Origin: Phlebopus portentosus | Taxonomy: Eukaryota; Basidiomycota; Agaricomycetes; Boletales; Boletinellaceae | Length of the DNA: 64,000 nt | Assembly (NCBI GenBank): GCA_037892935.1 | Contig: JAYXKI010000006.1 | Span: 1,984,001 to 2,048,000 of the forward strand | Direction: 5' to 3' | Shown here: positions 1 to 11,698 of the stretch, one piece after another | Layout of the letters: the number at the start of each line of letters is the position of its first letter | How positions within the stretch are numbered: position 1 is the first letter of the stretch | Translations under genes and position numbers: made by a program | The notes under the pieces: model-generated | Told to the model about the DNA's origin: nothing | Seen by the model: the letters and a program-made list of their open reading frames with translations, nothing else | Databases searched by the model: none

Positions 1-932
1 CGAACGCTATCGTCCATCTTCTTGCGATAGCGGGACGCGTACCAGGACTAGGCCCGACAGAAGCCGGAGGAATAACGCTTGATGACTTTGACAGAATTGG
101 GAAACGCACACCACTTCTGGTAGACCTAAAACCGAGCGGGGAAGGGTATATGGAGGACTTCCATCGAGCCGGAGGCATTCCTGCTCTTCTTTCGGTTCTT
201 GCGAAAGGTGGTTTATTGCATCTAGATGCGCGTACAGTCGAAGCTCCTACACTCGGTGCGGCGCTCGCGGCGCATCCTGCAGCACAGCGCCACGGAACCT
301 TCGCACAAAACATTATTCGTTCACTGTCTGATCCTTTATATCCAGGCTCGTCACTTGTAGTGCTTCGCGGTAACCTGGCGCCGGACGGATGCGTGCTCAA
401 GGCGTCAGCAGCTTCACCAAATCTTCTCAAACATCGCGGACCCGCGATAGTCTTCAGCTCCGCCGCAGACCTTGCGGCACGTGTCGATTCAGCCGATCTG
501 TCTGTGACTCCAGAGACGGTATTGGTAATGCAAGGTACAGGTCCTGTAGGACATCCAGGGATGCCAGAGGCGGGTCTCATACCGATTCCAAAGAAGCTTG
601 CGACGCAAGGTGTAAAAGATATGCTTCGAGTGAGCGATGCGAGGATGAGTGGGACGGCACAGGGTACCGTCGTATTGCACGTTGCTCCTGAGTCTGCGAA
701 AGGAGGACCGCTTGCGCTTGTGCGTGATGGGGATGTAGTCGGGGTAAACATGGAGGAAGGGAAGATTTGGGTCGAGATCACAGACGAAGAAATGAAGAGG
801 AGAAGGAAGGAATGGGAGGAGAACCACACCAATGGAAGGAAAAGAACGAAGAGGGGATACGCGGGACTTTATGAGAGAACTGTGCAGCAGGCAAACTTGG
901 GGGCTGACTTCGACTGGCTAACAGCAAGCTGA
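1..932 (+). CDS. IlvD/Edd-family dehydratase, C-terminal part (5' end outside the window)
   Basis: The frame is open from base 3 to the TGA at 930-932, so the gene enters from the left and only about 309 C-terminal residues are present. The IlvD/Edd family dehydrates dihydroxy acids or sugar acids using an Fe-S cluster. Family hallmarks are visible: GPTEAGGITL and DFDRIGKRTP near the start, MEDFHRAGGIPALL, the RGNLAPDG segment, VLVMQGTGPVGHPGMPE and RVSDARMSGTAQG. The tail, RGYAGLYERTVQQAN followed by GADFDWL, resembles the sugar-acid (arabinonate or gluconate type) branch more than the mitochondrial branched-chain enzyme Ilv3. The exact substrate cannot be told from this part. No intron is seen. 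The family call is secure; the sub-family is inference. Confidence 0.9.
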   Translation, partial: NAIVHLLAIAGRVPGLGPTEAGGITLDDFDRIGKRTPLLVDLKPSGEGYMEDFHRAGGIPALLSVLAKGGLLHLDARTVEAPTLGAALAAHPAAQRHGTFAQNIIRSLSDPLYPGSSLVVLRGNLAPDGCVLKASAASPNLLKHRGPAIVFSSAADLAARVDSADLSVTPETVLVMQGTGPVGHPGMPEAGLIPIPKKLATQGVKDMLRVSDARMSGTAQGTVVLHVAPESAKGGPLALVRDGDVVGVNMEEGKIWVEITDEEMKRRRKEWEENHTNGRKRTKRGYAGLYERTVQQANLGADFDWLTAS

Positions 933-1003
933 GAGAAACTGATGTATAACAGTACGCTGAGTGACAACATTGGTCGATTATAGTAGATAGTTCAATTCCG
1001 AGT

Positions 1004-2476
1004 TTACGATAACCAAGCTTCCGAGAAACATCTATGCGAAACTGATTGTCCACTGCAAATAGAAACTTTGATGCTCTCTGGGCCCGTGTCTTCAGAGGGA
1101 CTTTCATCTGCACGAACAGCAGCTGGTCTCCATCGGTCCAGATCACGATACGTCCAATATGGAAAGGAGAAAGTTGTGCCCAGAGCGCTTAGATTGGACC
1201 ACATGTCTCCAGAAGTGTATGCAAGGCTTAATAAATGGCCAGGGGAGCCTACGCTAGTCCATCGGTCTTCATGAGACGGGTTCATGCGTGTCCGCCCGAC
1301 ACGCATAGCAACGTGACCGTCGAACGAAGATGAACAGATAACAATGTGTGAACGCGATGGTGCGCAGGTGAGAGCGCCAAGGAGTGTCACGTCGATGATG
1401 CCGACTTGACCTAGTACAGCTAACAGTAGCGTACGCGAACATTGTCTGAAGAAATTCGGAAGATTGTCTGTGAGCATGCGCTTAGCGCACCCGTCGAGAC
1501 CGACGGCTTCGAGACTAGGTGTGGAGAGGTTGCTGATAAGAAGGCTAATGTCGTGTTCTGGGAAGGCCGAGATGACGAGACACCGGAGCGAGGGCAGTTC
1601 CACTTTCGGCGGAGTTTCATTTCTTGTTTGGCCATCGTCTACTGAAACATGAAAACCGGCCGCACGAAGTGAGGGCAGCTGAGAAAGGATATCCAGACAG
1701 TCTCTTGCACTGAGTCCAGAAAATCCAGCGTCTGTTTGCCAAAGCTCGAGATGCTCTAACTTTGGCCAAACCGTCGTCGGCGCGAAGTGAATGTAGGTAT
1801 TGAATGTCGCAAAGCTCTTGAGGTTGCGGGGAAGAGTATCTATTGAGAAAATGCAGAGGTCGCCTTCCGGTGGATCGACGATGAACAACTCAAGCAGTGG
1901 GAGATGTTCGGCTTGAAGGACCCTGTGTAGGATTTCAGGATAGCCGCGAAGTAAAGTTCGAAGACGTGAGGAGTGCTTGCAAAGGAGGGACAGGATCTCT
2001 TGGATTGCTTTGTGCTCTTTGTCATTCGTGGCGATTGACCAAGGAAGGACGTCAAACGGAAGACGCAGGTCTACGTCCAACGGACAATTCCTGGACCTCT
2101 GAAGCCATAGGTCAACAAGCTCAACCGTTCCGACTGAGACATTATTGTAGGATGACGCCAGTGAAATTCTGCACCATAGCATCGGGTACGAAACAGCAAT
2201 TCGTCGCCATGATTGACAGACATGGGTTACAAGAAGTGGAGACTCAAGTGGGGAAAAGCTCGGGTTATCGGGAAGCGCGTAGAAAAATATGTTTGTCCAA
2301 AGTTCATCTGGTAAGGAAGGGAGTGTTGAACTCCAATCCGAAACACGCCCTCGATCAGCAAGTTCAGCCATCACCCCGACACCGAAATACGAGGGATTGC
2401 AGGGATGAAAGAAGATAATCGAGCGTCGGGAACAAACGGTTCCTCGAATGTCCATGCTGCGAGAGTTGGTGTGCAT
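1004..2476 (-). CDS. F-box domain protein (agaric type)
   Basis: A single open frame of 490 codons. Near the N-terminus it carries an agaric-type F-box: LPSLPDELWTNIFFYALPD, then VCQSWRRIAVSYPMLWCRI. The F-box recruits Skp1 in SCF ubiquitin ligases. The long Leu-rich remainder (for example LEHLELWQT and LPSLRAAGFHVSV) looks like the irregular LRR-like region seen in this large basidiomycete family and would bind an unknown substrate. Two starts are possible: 2476, or the internal Met at 2371 (MAELADRGR). The second lies closer to the F-box and gives the more usual length. No intron is needed. These genes are highly duplicated and rarely have known targets. Confidence 0.8.
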   Translation of the reverse strand: MHTNSRSMDIRGTVCSRRSIIFFHPCNPSYFGVGVMAELADRGRVSDWSSTLPSLPDELWTNIFFYALPDNPSFSPLESPLLVTHVCQSWRRIAVSYPMLWCRISLASSYNNVSVGTVELVDLWLQRSRNCPLDVDLRLPFDVLPWSIATNDKEHKAIQEILSLLCKHSSRLRTLLRGYPEILHRVLQAEHLPLLELFIVDPPEGDLCIFSIDTLPRNLKSFATFNTYIHFAPTTVWPKLEHLELWQTDAGFSGLSARDCLDILSQLPSLRAAGFHVSVDDGQTRNETPPKVELPSLRCLVISAFPEHDISLLISNLSTPSLEAVGLDGCAKRMLTDNLPNFFRQCSRTLLLAVLGQVGIIDVTLLGALTCAPSRSHIVICSSSFDGHVAMRVGRTRMNPSHEDRWTSVGSPGHLLSLAYTSGDMWSNLSALGTTFSFPYWTYRDLDRWRPAAVRADESPSEDTGPESIKVSICSGQSVSHRCFSEAWLS

Positions 2477-3360
2477 TTATATTGCAAACTGAACATGTCT
2501 GTCCAGCATTGCATCTCACTGTCCTAACTGAGACAACATTGCTGCAAAACACGACGAAATTAAGGATATTCCAAACATGTCAGTTTCAACCAATGCAGAG
2601 GAAGATATGAACACATACACAGGCCCAGCACATAGACTTCCGTGGGTTTTAAGACTCCATCCATGATTCCTCTTGTTTGATGTAAGCTGTTTTATCAGAA
2701 ACTGCAAGAGACTGCAGCCTCTATAGCAGAAACTTTGCATATGTTGTCACCATAGCACCGTAAATCGTCTTCAGACGGCGTGTCTTCTCGTCCTTTCGTA
2801 GTCCCACCCAGAAAAAGCTCGGTCAATGCACGGTTCCTTCAAGGTCACCGATGAAGGTGCTAAAACGTCCGAGGCTTCTCGAAACAAGCGATGCACATTC
2901 TTTCATCCTTGTCTTCTTACAGATCCAGTCATCCGAATCAACCAGGACTATGAGAACGCCAAAGAGGATATCAATGTTGATGAACTCTCAGTTCATAGCC
3001 AATCCATCTCGGCATGAAGTGACACCGTCTTTCATCGGAGACAAGACAAACACGCGCCAGAGGTCTGACCATCTCTCTCGTTCGCGACATGATGCACCGA
3101 TCTGCTTGCACCAGTATATCAGGGAATTCAAGATGAGAGCTGAACGTAATTGTCGTGATGCACTCTACGGATGCATGGATCTTGAAATCTCCGAGTTGGC
3201 GCCCTGTTCTAACGCTGTCATCGCTACAAGTGATGTTCTTATCCATCTTCGGCTCAAAGATGGCGCCGCCCAGGAATTGGCCTGACTGCTAAACTGCAAG
3301 ACAAAGTTTCACGCACTTCAAATAAACTGCCGGAGAAAAAAAGGCCATCCGTACCGATAA
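2477..3360. other. Intergenic, no secure gene
   Basis: Several short overlapping frames occur here on both strands, including + 2851-3285 and - 2971-3246. None has a recognisable domain, a convincing splice pattern or a clear start context. The minus-strand frame has a coding-like composition and could be a remnant of an unrelated gene, but I cannot name it. Confidence 0.4.
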
Positions 3361-3918
3361 TCACGTTGCTGTACGTTTCTCTCTGGTACCATTTTGCTCC
3401 TCTGCCTCGTCGCGCTTCCTTTTCAACGTCGTCTCCTGGGAAACGGGAGGAAGTGGCGAGAATAACTCTTCGGACTTGGCAAGCTTGACCAGAACATGGC
3501 TCAAGGTACCAGCAAGGTGAGTAGAAATGCGCCCCTCTTCAGCGATGTTGTTTAACATCTGAAGAACATTCGAGTAGCCTGGTACTTCCGTACTCGCAAG
3601 TGTCGACCGTACGACGGAGTCTGACGTAGCGAACGAAAGCACAGTCTTGACCGTTGCCAATGCTGCTTCTTCTCTGGGCGACCGACATGTTATGGGTGAC
3701 GTAGGCGGTGCAGCAGCCTCGCGAGCACGGCGGATGTCTTCCAAGAGCTGTTCATTGAGCTTGCGAGTGAGTTCTTCGTCCTCGTCCGAGTCAAACTCGC
3801 TAGATTCTTCGTCATCGCCTTCTTCGCTAGTTGCTTCAGCATCATCCTTTTCGGCGCCTTCTAATACTGCATCATCCTCCATATCATGCGATTTTTCAGA
3901 GAGTTGAGCTATCGACAT
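3361..3918 (-). CDS. Acidic protein of unknown function, probably nuclear
   Basis: A 185-residue frame starting at the Met at 3918 (MSIAQLSEKSHDMED). The open frame reaches further upstream, but this Met begins the acidic, gene-like composition. Residues about 10-50 are very rich in Asp, Glu and Ser (EEGDDEESSEFDSDEDEE). A helical middle follows (LTRKLNEQLLEDIRRAREA). Next comes a structured-looking segment (VLQMLNNIAEEGRIS, HLAGTLSHVLVKLAKSEEL), then a basic tail with a likely nuclear localisation signal (LKRKRDEAEE). I do not recognise the family. A GTACAG near the end could be a splice donor, so the C-terminus may be longer. Confidence 0.6.
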   Translation of the reverse strand: MSIAQLSEKSHDMEDDAVLEGAEKDDAEATSEEGDDEESSEFDSDEDEELTRKLNEQLLEDIRRAREAAAPPTSPITCRSPREEAALATVKTVLSFATSDSVVRSTLASTEVPGYSNVLQMLNNIAEEGRISTHLAGTLSHVLVKLAKSEELFSPLPPVSQETTLKRKRDEAEEQNGTREKRTAT

Positions 3919-4747
3919 TGTCGAACAAACTCGTAGGTTGGAAGAGAAAACAGAAATATAAATTCTCGTGAGAATATTGATCGACGCTCGGCAGTCTTCG
4001 GCAATTGATCGACGTTTCAAGATTTCTGGTGCACATAATATACTGTGGTGATACTGCAGAGAATGACTTGGTTTTGGAACAGGCCAATCTGGTTGAATGA
4101 GAATATTTGGCGGTCAGATAAAAGCAATTATGATACAAATTCCACCGGACCTAAAGTGACCGTTGTCAGTGCGAGCCGCGGTCCATCTTCTGCTCACCAG
4201 TATTCTCTCTTGGCCTTGGCAGGATTCGGCATACGCTTCTCGCCGTCCAACAAAGACCGAAATGACCATGACATCAGTGATTCAGTGTCTTACGGAGTTG
4301 TGAACTTCCGGAAGAAACTAAGACGAATACTAGAAGATTCCGCTACCATGAGGACTCTAGATATTAAGTAAATCACTGCCCCCAAGCTCGCTGGATACAG
4401 TAATGCTTTACGAAGGTTGTCTGACCCGTGGAAAGAGGACGAGTCCGAGAGCTAATCGTACCTAGATCATGACTACCAGCGCTCAGACTAAAACGGCCTG
4501 ATTGAAGTCAGACATCGACAAGATACCCCGAATTCTCCCTCTACCGGATCTGATTGTCGACAACGTCTTGCACAGCGACAACATAGCCTGCCTGTGGTCA
4601 GCCATCGAAAGCAGCGCTCGTTACCCATCTCGGCGATACACCTCCACAAATAGAAGGTTAGGTATAACCACGTGCCTTCATATTTGCCAGAAGCTGTCGG
4701 GGCTATAACAAGACGAGGTTGGAGGCCCTTTCTTCCCGACCCTCATC
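3919..4747. other. Divergent intergenic region
   Basis: Upstream DNA shared by the acidic-protein gene (-) and the phosphatidylserine decarboxylase gene (+). A 108-codon plus-strand frame at 4045-4371 has no recognisable motif. I see no RNA gene or repeat. Confidence 0.4.
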
Positions 4748-7700
4748 ATGCCTCGCAAAAAGCAGGTGTTCAAGATAAAAAAGGCTCTCAAAAGTGCCGC
4801 CAGCCTCCCAAAGCGCGTACGCGTCTCGGCAATCCGGGGTAACGGAAGGAACACCTTGAATCCGATACCGGGTGAGCTGCCCATCGTCCTCCTTCGTGTC
4901 CAGATCTTGGGATGCAGTAATCTACTTGCGAAGGACAAGAGTGGCACCAGCGACCCGTATGTCTTTTCATCCCAAAGAACTTGACCAAGTGTCCACGCTA
5001 GCTTTGCTTACTGACAAGATCTCGCACGTGCTCTGTAGGTTCGTCGTCGTTTCACTAGCGCGGAACAGGAACTCGACTCCTGTGGTGAAGAGAACTCTCA
5101 ATCCGGTCTATGTGGCGAAGGATGCGACGTTTGATTTTCCTATCTATCTCTCGCTCGCCGGAAGGCTCGGCGTCCTTGAGCTTATTGTCTGGGATAAGGA
5201 TATGCTAAAGAAAGATTACCTCGGAGAAGCATCACTTCCGTTGGAGAGTTGGTTCAAGGAAGAATCGCCGAAAGATTTCAATGATCCACGCGTCGAAGTA
5301 CGTTTTCGCCACTAGTTACGATGGAATAAACAATGCTGAAATCGCCACAGCCGGTTACAGTCAACATCGCATCGACTCGAGCGAATACATCTGCTTCGGG
5401 CTCTATTCAAGTTAAGCTTGGCTTCATACGCCCAGAAAACGTGAACCACGCTTTAGGCTTCGATGAAATATACAATGAGTTGCTACGTCGCGCTCACAGC
5501 GCGCGTACGAGTCTTGTATCGGCGCCTCCGGTATGTGCTCGCTTTTGCTTCCGCGGTATTGATGAATCATGCCGCGAGTTCTGTCATATTTATTTTGAAT
5601 CCAAAACTGACAATAATATCAACCAAAGACAGAAGGTATTGGCACAGTCCGGTCCAATGATGCGATCCCTGCCTACGAAGACGACGGATTGAGCTCTGAT
5701 GAAGGTAGCGATGACGATGATGAAGACGATGAGCGTGAAGAATATGAAGGTCTGCCCATAAGAATCGAGGGATCTCCTCCTGGCACCCCAGCACCAGCGT
5801 CCAGTACGGGTACCGAGACACCGAAGGCAGAGTCAACTCCGGTACCCGGCGTCAACGTTATTGCTCCATCGCCGACGGCGGGTTTGCCGCCTGCAGTGGT
5901 GCCTGTACCTGTATCAAAGCCTTCGCTTGGAGCTAAGATCCCCCGTGTTTTCAAGAAGCGACCGAGCTTGCCGACTACGCCTTCAACAGATTCAGGTGTT
6001 AGCAGTGCATCGGCAGTCACAGGCACTCCGTCACCCGCTCCCTCATCGCTCTCGCGTCCGAGTACGCCTGGAACGCCTTCTGCTGCAGCTCCCGGATCGG
6101 CAAAACGTAATAAATTCCCGCGCAAGTGGAAATCTCGCAAAGCAGATTTCAATTTCAATGCAGCGCACGATATTCTTGGTATCGTCATGCTTGAGATCAA
6201 AGGCGCAACAGACCTGCCCAAGCTGAAAAACAGTAAGCACTGTAATACGTCACTCAGCCGACCTTTTGCTAATCAAGTCTCAGTGACCCGAACTGGATGG
6301 GACATGGACCCGTTTGTCGTCGTTTCCTTCGGCAAGAAGGTCTTCCGAACTCGCGTCATTCGGCATTCCCTCAATCCCATTTGGGACGAGAAGCTGTTCT
6401 TCCACGTTCGTCGGTACGAAACAAACTACAAGTTGCAGCTGTCAGTGCTGGATTGGGACAAATTGTCTTCAAATGATCACGTCGGAGATGCGAGTTTCAA
6501 TGTCAATGAGCTGGTCAAGAACGCGCCGAAGAAAGATGAAGCTACAAGTCTGTATCCCGAGGATGCTGGGAAGTTGGAGAGTGAGATGCAGGACTTCAAG
6601 TTGAATTTGAGCACAGAGAAAGAAATGCCTTGGGAAACAAAGCACAATCCGGTACTGACCGTGCGGTGGGTATTTTAGTCTATGTCATGTTTCCCTTAGG
6701 CTGATGAGCTGACTGTATGCGCAGCGCAAAATATCAACCATATGATTTGTTGCGTCAACAGTTCTGGCGCGAATATCTCAAGGAGTACGATACCGATGAT
6801 ACAGGCACGCTATCTCGATTGGAGCTCACTTCCATGTTGGATTCTCTGGGCTCTACGCTCTCGAAGGAGACAATTGATTCGTTCTTCATTCGTCACGGGA
6901 AGAAACCAGAGGAGGATGAGATTACGACGAACGAAGCGATTCAGTGTCTGGAAGAGGAGCTTTGCCGACCACCCGCTGAGAAGAAGCGCCTAAGTACCGA
7001 GGATGCGGGCGGGCCAGATACGAGTATTCCTCCTACGCCCACCCTGGTGAATAACGGGAATGACGGAGGTCAAACTCCTAACCTCGGACTTGAGAGTATC
7101 GATTTCTCTGGTGCACCAACTCATCCCACTGCGCGCCGCCAAGGCACGTTGACGGAAGAGGCAGCGCAAGATCAGGCCCTATCTGCTCATCCGACGGAGC
7201 CCAATCAGCGGCCTTCGGCAAGTATTATACAGCCTATCATCGATTCCGCTTCCACACGTGTACCTGTCGGTTATCAAGCTGCAGGTGCCATCGAACAGCA
7301 AACGTCATCCTCTTCTTCAAACTCTTCCGATAACGAGAATGACGAGTCCTCCAGTCCTAGCTCGGATGAAACTTTTGAACGTATCATTAATGTGAAGAAC
7401 TGTCCGCTATGCCACCGGCCGAGGATCAATAAGAGGGCGGAGGTGGATATCATCACCCACTTGGCTGTATGCGCAAGTCAGGATTGGGGCCGTGTGGATC
7501 GTATTGTCGTCAATAATTATGTGACTGCCAGTCAAGCACAGAGGAAGTGGTACACTAAGGTCATTTCTAAGGTTTCGGCTGGGAACTACAAGCTTGGAGC
7601 GGTATGTTTACGTCCGGGAGGTGGTCATTATTTGATTGACTGAAGTTTCAAAAGAATTCTGCCAACATCATCGTGCAAAATAGGATGACTGGACAACTTG

Positions 7701-8961
7701 AGGAAGAGAAGATGCAAGTATATGTTCGTCTTGGTATACGACTTCTCTACAAGGTACACCAGTCAATCCTGGTTACTGTGGCATATCTGATATTCTCCTA
7801 TGCTAGGGAGCAAAAGGTCGGATGGAAGGAGCGCGAGGTAATTAAATTCTATAAACTCTGTAGTAACAAGTTACTAAGCCCCTTCTAGCTCGTCGACTTC
7901 TGAAATCATTGACTATCAAGCAAGGCCAGAAATATGATGCACCAGAATCTGCCAGTGAAATACCTGCGTTCGTTCAGTTCCACAAGCTCAAAGTAGATGA
8001 AATTCTGGACCCTATTGATTCATTCAGTGGGTGTCTCTAGTTTTTAGCGAGATGCTTTATTTATATATGCGATACAGAGACCTTCAACGAATTCTTCTAT
8101 CGGTAAGCTGAAATTTGCTCTTGAAAGGAGTAGATAATCTCATCAGTTGAAATTGCAGAAAGCTGAAACCTGATGCGAGACCCGCTGAAGAGCCCGAGAA
8201 TCCGTCGCGTCTTGTAAGCGCAGCAGACTGCCGAATGATGGTCTTTGAGACCATGAATGAGGCAACACGTCTATGGATCAAGGGTCGCGAGTTCAGCGTT
8301 GCTCGTTTACTCGGAGAAGCTTATAGCGACCAGTGGGAGAAGTACAATGGCGGGGCGCTCTGCATCTTCCGTCTTGCACCCCAGGATTACCATCGCTTCC
8401 ATTCTCCCGTCGACGGCAAGATTGGGCCTATGACTTACATCCCGGGAGAGTATTACACTGTGAACGTGGGTGCCCTCTGCACGACTGTTTAATACGCGTG
8501 GCTTCATTGACAGCTCTTGTAAATATTTAGCCCCAGGCAATTCGAACGGCACTTGATGTTTATGGTGAGAATGCGAGGAAGATCGTTCCGATCGACAGTC
8601 CTATCTTCGGGCGGGTCATGGCTATCTGTATCGGGGCAATGATGGTCGGGAGCATTGTCACTACGGTGCAGGAGGGTGAAGAAGTTAAGCGTGGTCAAGA
8701 ATTTGGATATTTCGCCTTCGGTACTTCTCGATCTAATCTTTAAGGTTTTCTGCTTACTCTTGTCCTGCAGGTGGTTCAACCATTGTTTGCCTCTTTGAAA
8801 AGGGTGTTGTCGAGTGGGACGAAGATCTGTTGATCAATGGCAGAGCTTGTCTTGAGACTCTTGTCCGAGTTGGTATGGGTACCGGGCGCGTCCGACGTCC
8901 AGCAAATTCCAACGGCAGCGGAAGTAGCTCACGAGCGAGAACGCCCGCCGTCCAGCCGTAA
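4748..8961 (+). CDS. PSD2: C2-domain phosphatidylserine decarboxylase, Psd2 type
   Basis: Thirteen exons: 4748-4956, 5039-5297, 5351-5530, 5629-6232, 6284-6665, 6725-7601, 7655-7753, 7807-7837, 7889-8026, 8078-8102, 8159-8465, 8531-8720 and 8771-8961, giving 1163 residues. The enzyme turns phosphatidylserine into phosphatidylethanolamine; Psd2-type enzymes act in endosome/Golgi membranes. Domain order: a C2 domain (about 40-160, [10 protein letters not shown]), an acidic then Pro/Ser-rich linker (Asp/Glu run near 237-255), and a second C2 (about 395-540). An EF-hand-like loop follows (near 567, [12 protein letters not shown]), then a CPLC-H-C zinc-type motif (about 770-793) and the catalytic domain (about 840-1150). 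That domain has [15 protein letters not shown] (near 1006) and the GGST self-cleavage site (near 1101) that creates the pyruvoyl cofactor. The GGST codons span the last intron. The 3' splice site before exon 4 is the least certain. All other junctions restore family motifs. Confidence 0.93.
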
Positions 8962-9414
8962 CAATGTACCACATTAGCGCGCAATCGGCGCTGAGTTTCG
9001 GCAAGCTTTACTTGTACCAATTTTTTACATTAATTCTTTTATCGTTGCTATTCTGCTTGCTATTTAGAGTGTCGTTCTGAAAAAGTTGAAAAGGTTCAAG
9101 GACTTTCTCTGTCAATTCTCCGTTTTGTGCAGTAAACATTATTTATTCTTCTTTCTAGTTCGTAGGTAACAATCAAATACAAATCTTGGTACTTGCCTAC
9201 AATACCTGTATTTGTTGTATAGTAGTAGGAAATATATTTATCTGGGAGGAGTTGATTGTAACACACACTGCCATGCCATGATCCTGTGAAGCCGTTCACT
9301 GGAGATCAGCGCCGGACATTTGCCGATCTGCTGGCATCTAGCACTGGTTTATAGTAAATATAAAGTGTCGATCACTCATCATCATGAGAAAGAACACTTT
9401 GAACTCCAACCACG
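8962..9414. other. Intergenic, AT-rich
   Basis: Tail of the decarboxylase gene and promoter of the next C2 gene. AT-rich with no supported frame, repeat or RNA gene. Confidence 0.5.
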
Positions 9415-11698
9415 ATGGCTGCAGCAGCAAATCCGAAAGAGCTCGGTGTTTTGGTAGTTGTGGTCTTGAAAGCGGTATGCGAGCCTCGTTCAACTTATTC
9501 GTTATGAGCTCTGGTCACTAAGCTATGGTGCTTTTGTCCAGCGCAATCTCCCAGATAAACATACTTTCTCGAAGCAAGATCCCTATACGGTCATACAGCT
9601 TGGGCCTTTCAAGGAGAAGACCAAGATTGATAAAAGGGGAGGACAGCATCCTGTTTGGTACGCTGCTTATCGTCTGCCACAAGAGTTCTTATTCACGTTG
9701 TCTGGTGGTTCAGGGACGAAGATCTTCATCTGAAAGTCCTATCGCAAGAAACAAAAGAGAATCGAACTTTGAAAGTATCGTGTTACGCTAAAGAGTCTAA
9801 AGGCGATGAGTTGATTGGAGCTGGAGAAATCGACATTAAAGAGACGCTGAAGACCGGAGAGTTCGATGGTATGTCCTATTCAAGTCTCAATACCCTTGAT
9901 TTATTTCTCGTCTTCTTATGTACCTTGTGTAGATTGGGTAAAGCTCGAGATCGACGGCGTGTATCGCGGCGAAGTATACCTGGAAATGACCTTTTTCGCT
10001 GCTGGACCTCCGTCTCTTAATCGTAGGCCCTCCAAGATGGCACCTAGTGAAAGACTGTGGCGGCCGCCGCAAACACCTCCAAAGATGTCTCCTTACAACT
10101 CGCCTCCTGCACGGTATGCGGCTGATCTTGGGGCATCGGCACCGACCAGGCCGTCTCATTTGGCTCCACCACATGAGTCGCGCTCACAATCGCCCTCTTC
10201 GCGGACAGCGCCGCCGCCGCCTGCTAAGGATGAGGTCCCCGCCGCACCGAAGCCCGCGCCATTGAGAGCATCTGCTGGAAAGACTGGAAGTGCAGGAACG
10301 TCGCCCAAGACAGACCCTGTGCCTATCCCAGCTGCACTTCGTCCTGGGGGGCCTGGAGCGCAACGGCGACAGCACTCGTCTTCTTTGCCAGCTTCTCCTG
10401 CTCACGCAAATTACCAGTTCCCATCTTCTGGATCAAGCCCTGGAGTCGCGTACGGCTCTCAACCCTCAAATGGTCTTGCAGCGCCTCCCGGGCAACCAGC
10501 ATACACGTCTCCGCTGGATGATCATGTAATACGACCACCTATCTCTCCTCCAGCTCAAGCTGTTACGGCTTCGCCCCGAAATGACTATTCCACCCTTCCT
10601 CCAGTTGACGATACTCGTCAGCGGACATATAGCTCGTCATATCCCGGGAGTGGATATGCACAACCTACTCATCCGCCTACATCCGCTCCTAGCCAACCGG
10701 CTTATCCACCTGCATATCCGCCTGTGTCCCCGCTTGGACAAAATCAGGTGTTTCCTCATCCTCCTTCATCTGCTCCGAGTCATCCGCAGACAGCGTACGA
10801 CCCTCACCACCAGAATACGTACTCACCTTTTCCACCCGTCTCATCTGGGTCAGCGCCGTACCCATCTATCAATCCTTCATACGATCCGCCGCCGCTCTCA
10901 GCATATACATCTTCTCCGCCGCCCTCAACAGCCCCAGCGGTCCCAGTGCAGTCTGCAGGCTCGTTGCATTTGTCGTTCCCTGAGCCGAGCATTTCTTCTG
11001 CACCTGCAAGCGGAGGATACCCGCCTGTGGTGCATCCTACCACTGCAAGTGCGTTGTTCCCGGGTGAGACTGAGGAAGAACGTCAAAAACGATTGGAAAC
11101 GAGATATAGTTCACCCATGCCTCTACCTCCTGGTGCAAGTCCTCCTCCACCGCCTCCCAAACCTGCCCAAAGTCCTTTTGCTAAGAGTGCAAGCCCAAGT
11201 CCAGAGCTTAGTCACGAACATGATTTTCCTCAATCCCAGCATCACCAGCACCAGACCGTATCGGACGCTTCGAGTTCAACAGCGAAGCATACGCCATCGG
11301 CTCCGACAGTGCCCCGTCCGTCTCCCTCACGCGTTCCAGAATCTTATCTCGAAAGAGAACGTCTTGCACTGGAACGTCTGCGGCAAGAAGAAGCGGATGC
11401 AGAGCTCGCACGTCGACTGGCCGCCGAAGCTGAGGCAGAAGCGGAAGCGGAAGCCAAAACACGAACTGAAGGAAGGAAAGCTCTTGAAGCAGAAGAAGGG
11501 AGGAGGAAGGAGCGTGTAGAGATGAAACGACCTGCGCAGGCTAGAGTGCGTACTGTTGAAGAGACGGACGAAGAACTTGCGAGGAGGCTCGCGAGGGAGT
11601 TGAACTCTGATGTACTTGAGGAAGTGAGGAAGCAGAACAGTAGAGATGGGAGTTCAGGTAGGAGTAGCAACGGTGGTCCGATGCCAGGGGGATGGTAG
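9415..11698 (+). CDS. C2-domain, proline-rich protein (Fic1/Inn1-like)
   Basis: Four exons: 9415-9474, 9542-9657, 9714-9868 and 9933-11698, giving 698 residues. The N-terminal C2 domain covers about residues 8-125: LGVLVVVVLKARNLPD, KQDPYTVIQLG, QHPVWDEDLHLKV, DELIGAGEIDI and YRGEVYLEMTFF. A very long Pro/Ser/Tyr-rich region (about 140-560) contains many PPxY-like and polyproline stretches, fit for SH3 or WW partners. A charged Ala/Arg/Glu helix (about 565-690) repeats the motif AELARRLA / EELARRLA. An N-terminal C2 followed by a proline-rich tail is the layout of the cytokinesis ingression proteins Fic1 and Inn1, but the yeast proteins are shorter, so this homology is inference from architecture. 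The alternative is a membrane-trafficking C2 adaptor. Confidence 0.85.

Noticed and set aside
1897..2418. 173-codon plus-strand frame
   Set aside because: It is the antisense shadow of the F-box gene, which has family motifs on the minus strand.
10581..11519. 312-codon His/Leu/Arg-rich frame
   Set aside because: It is an out-of-frame reading of the proline-rich region of the C2 protein; its composition follows from shifted Pro/Ser codons.
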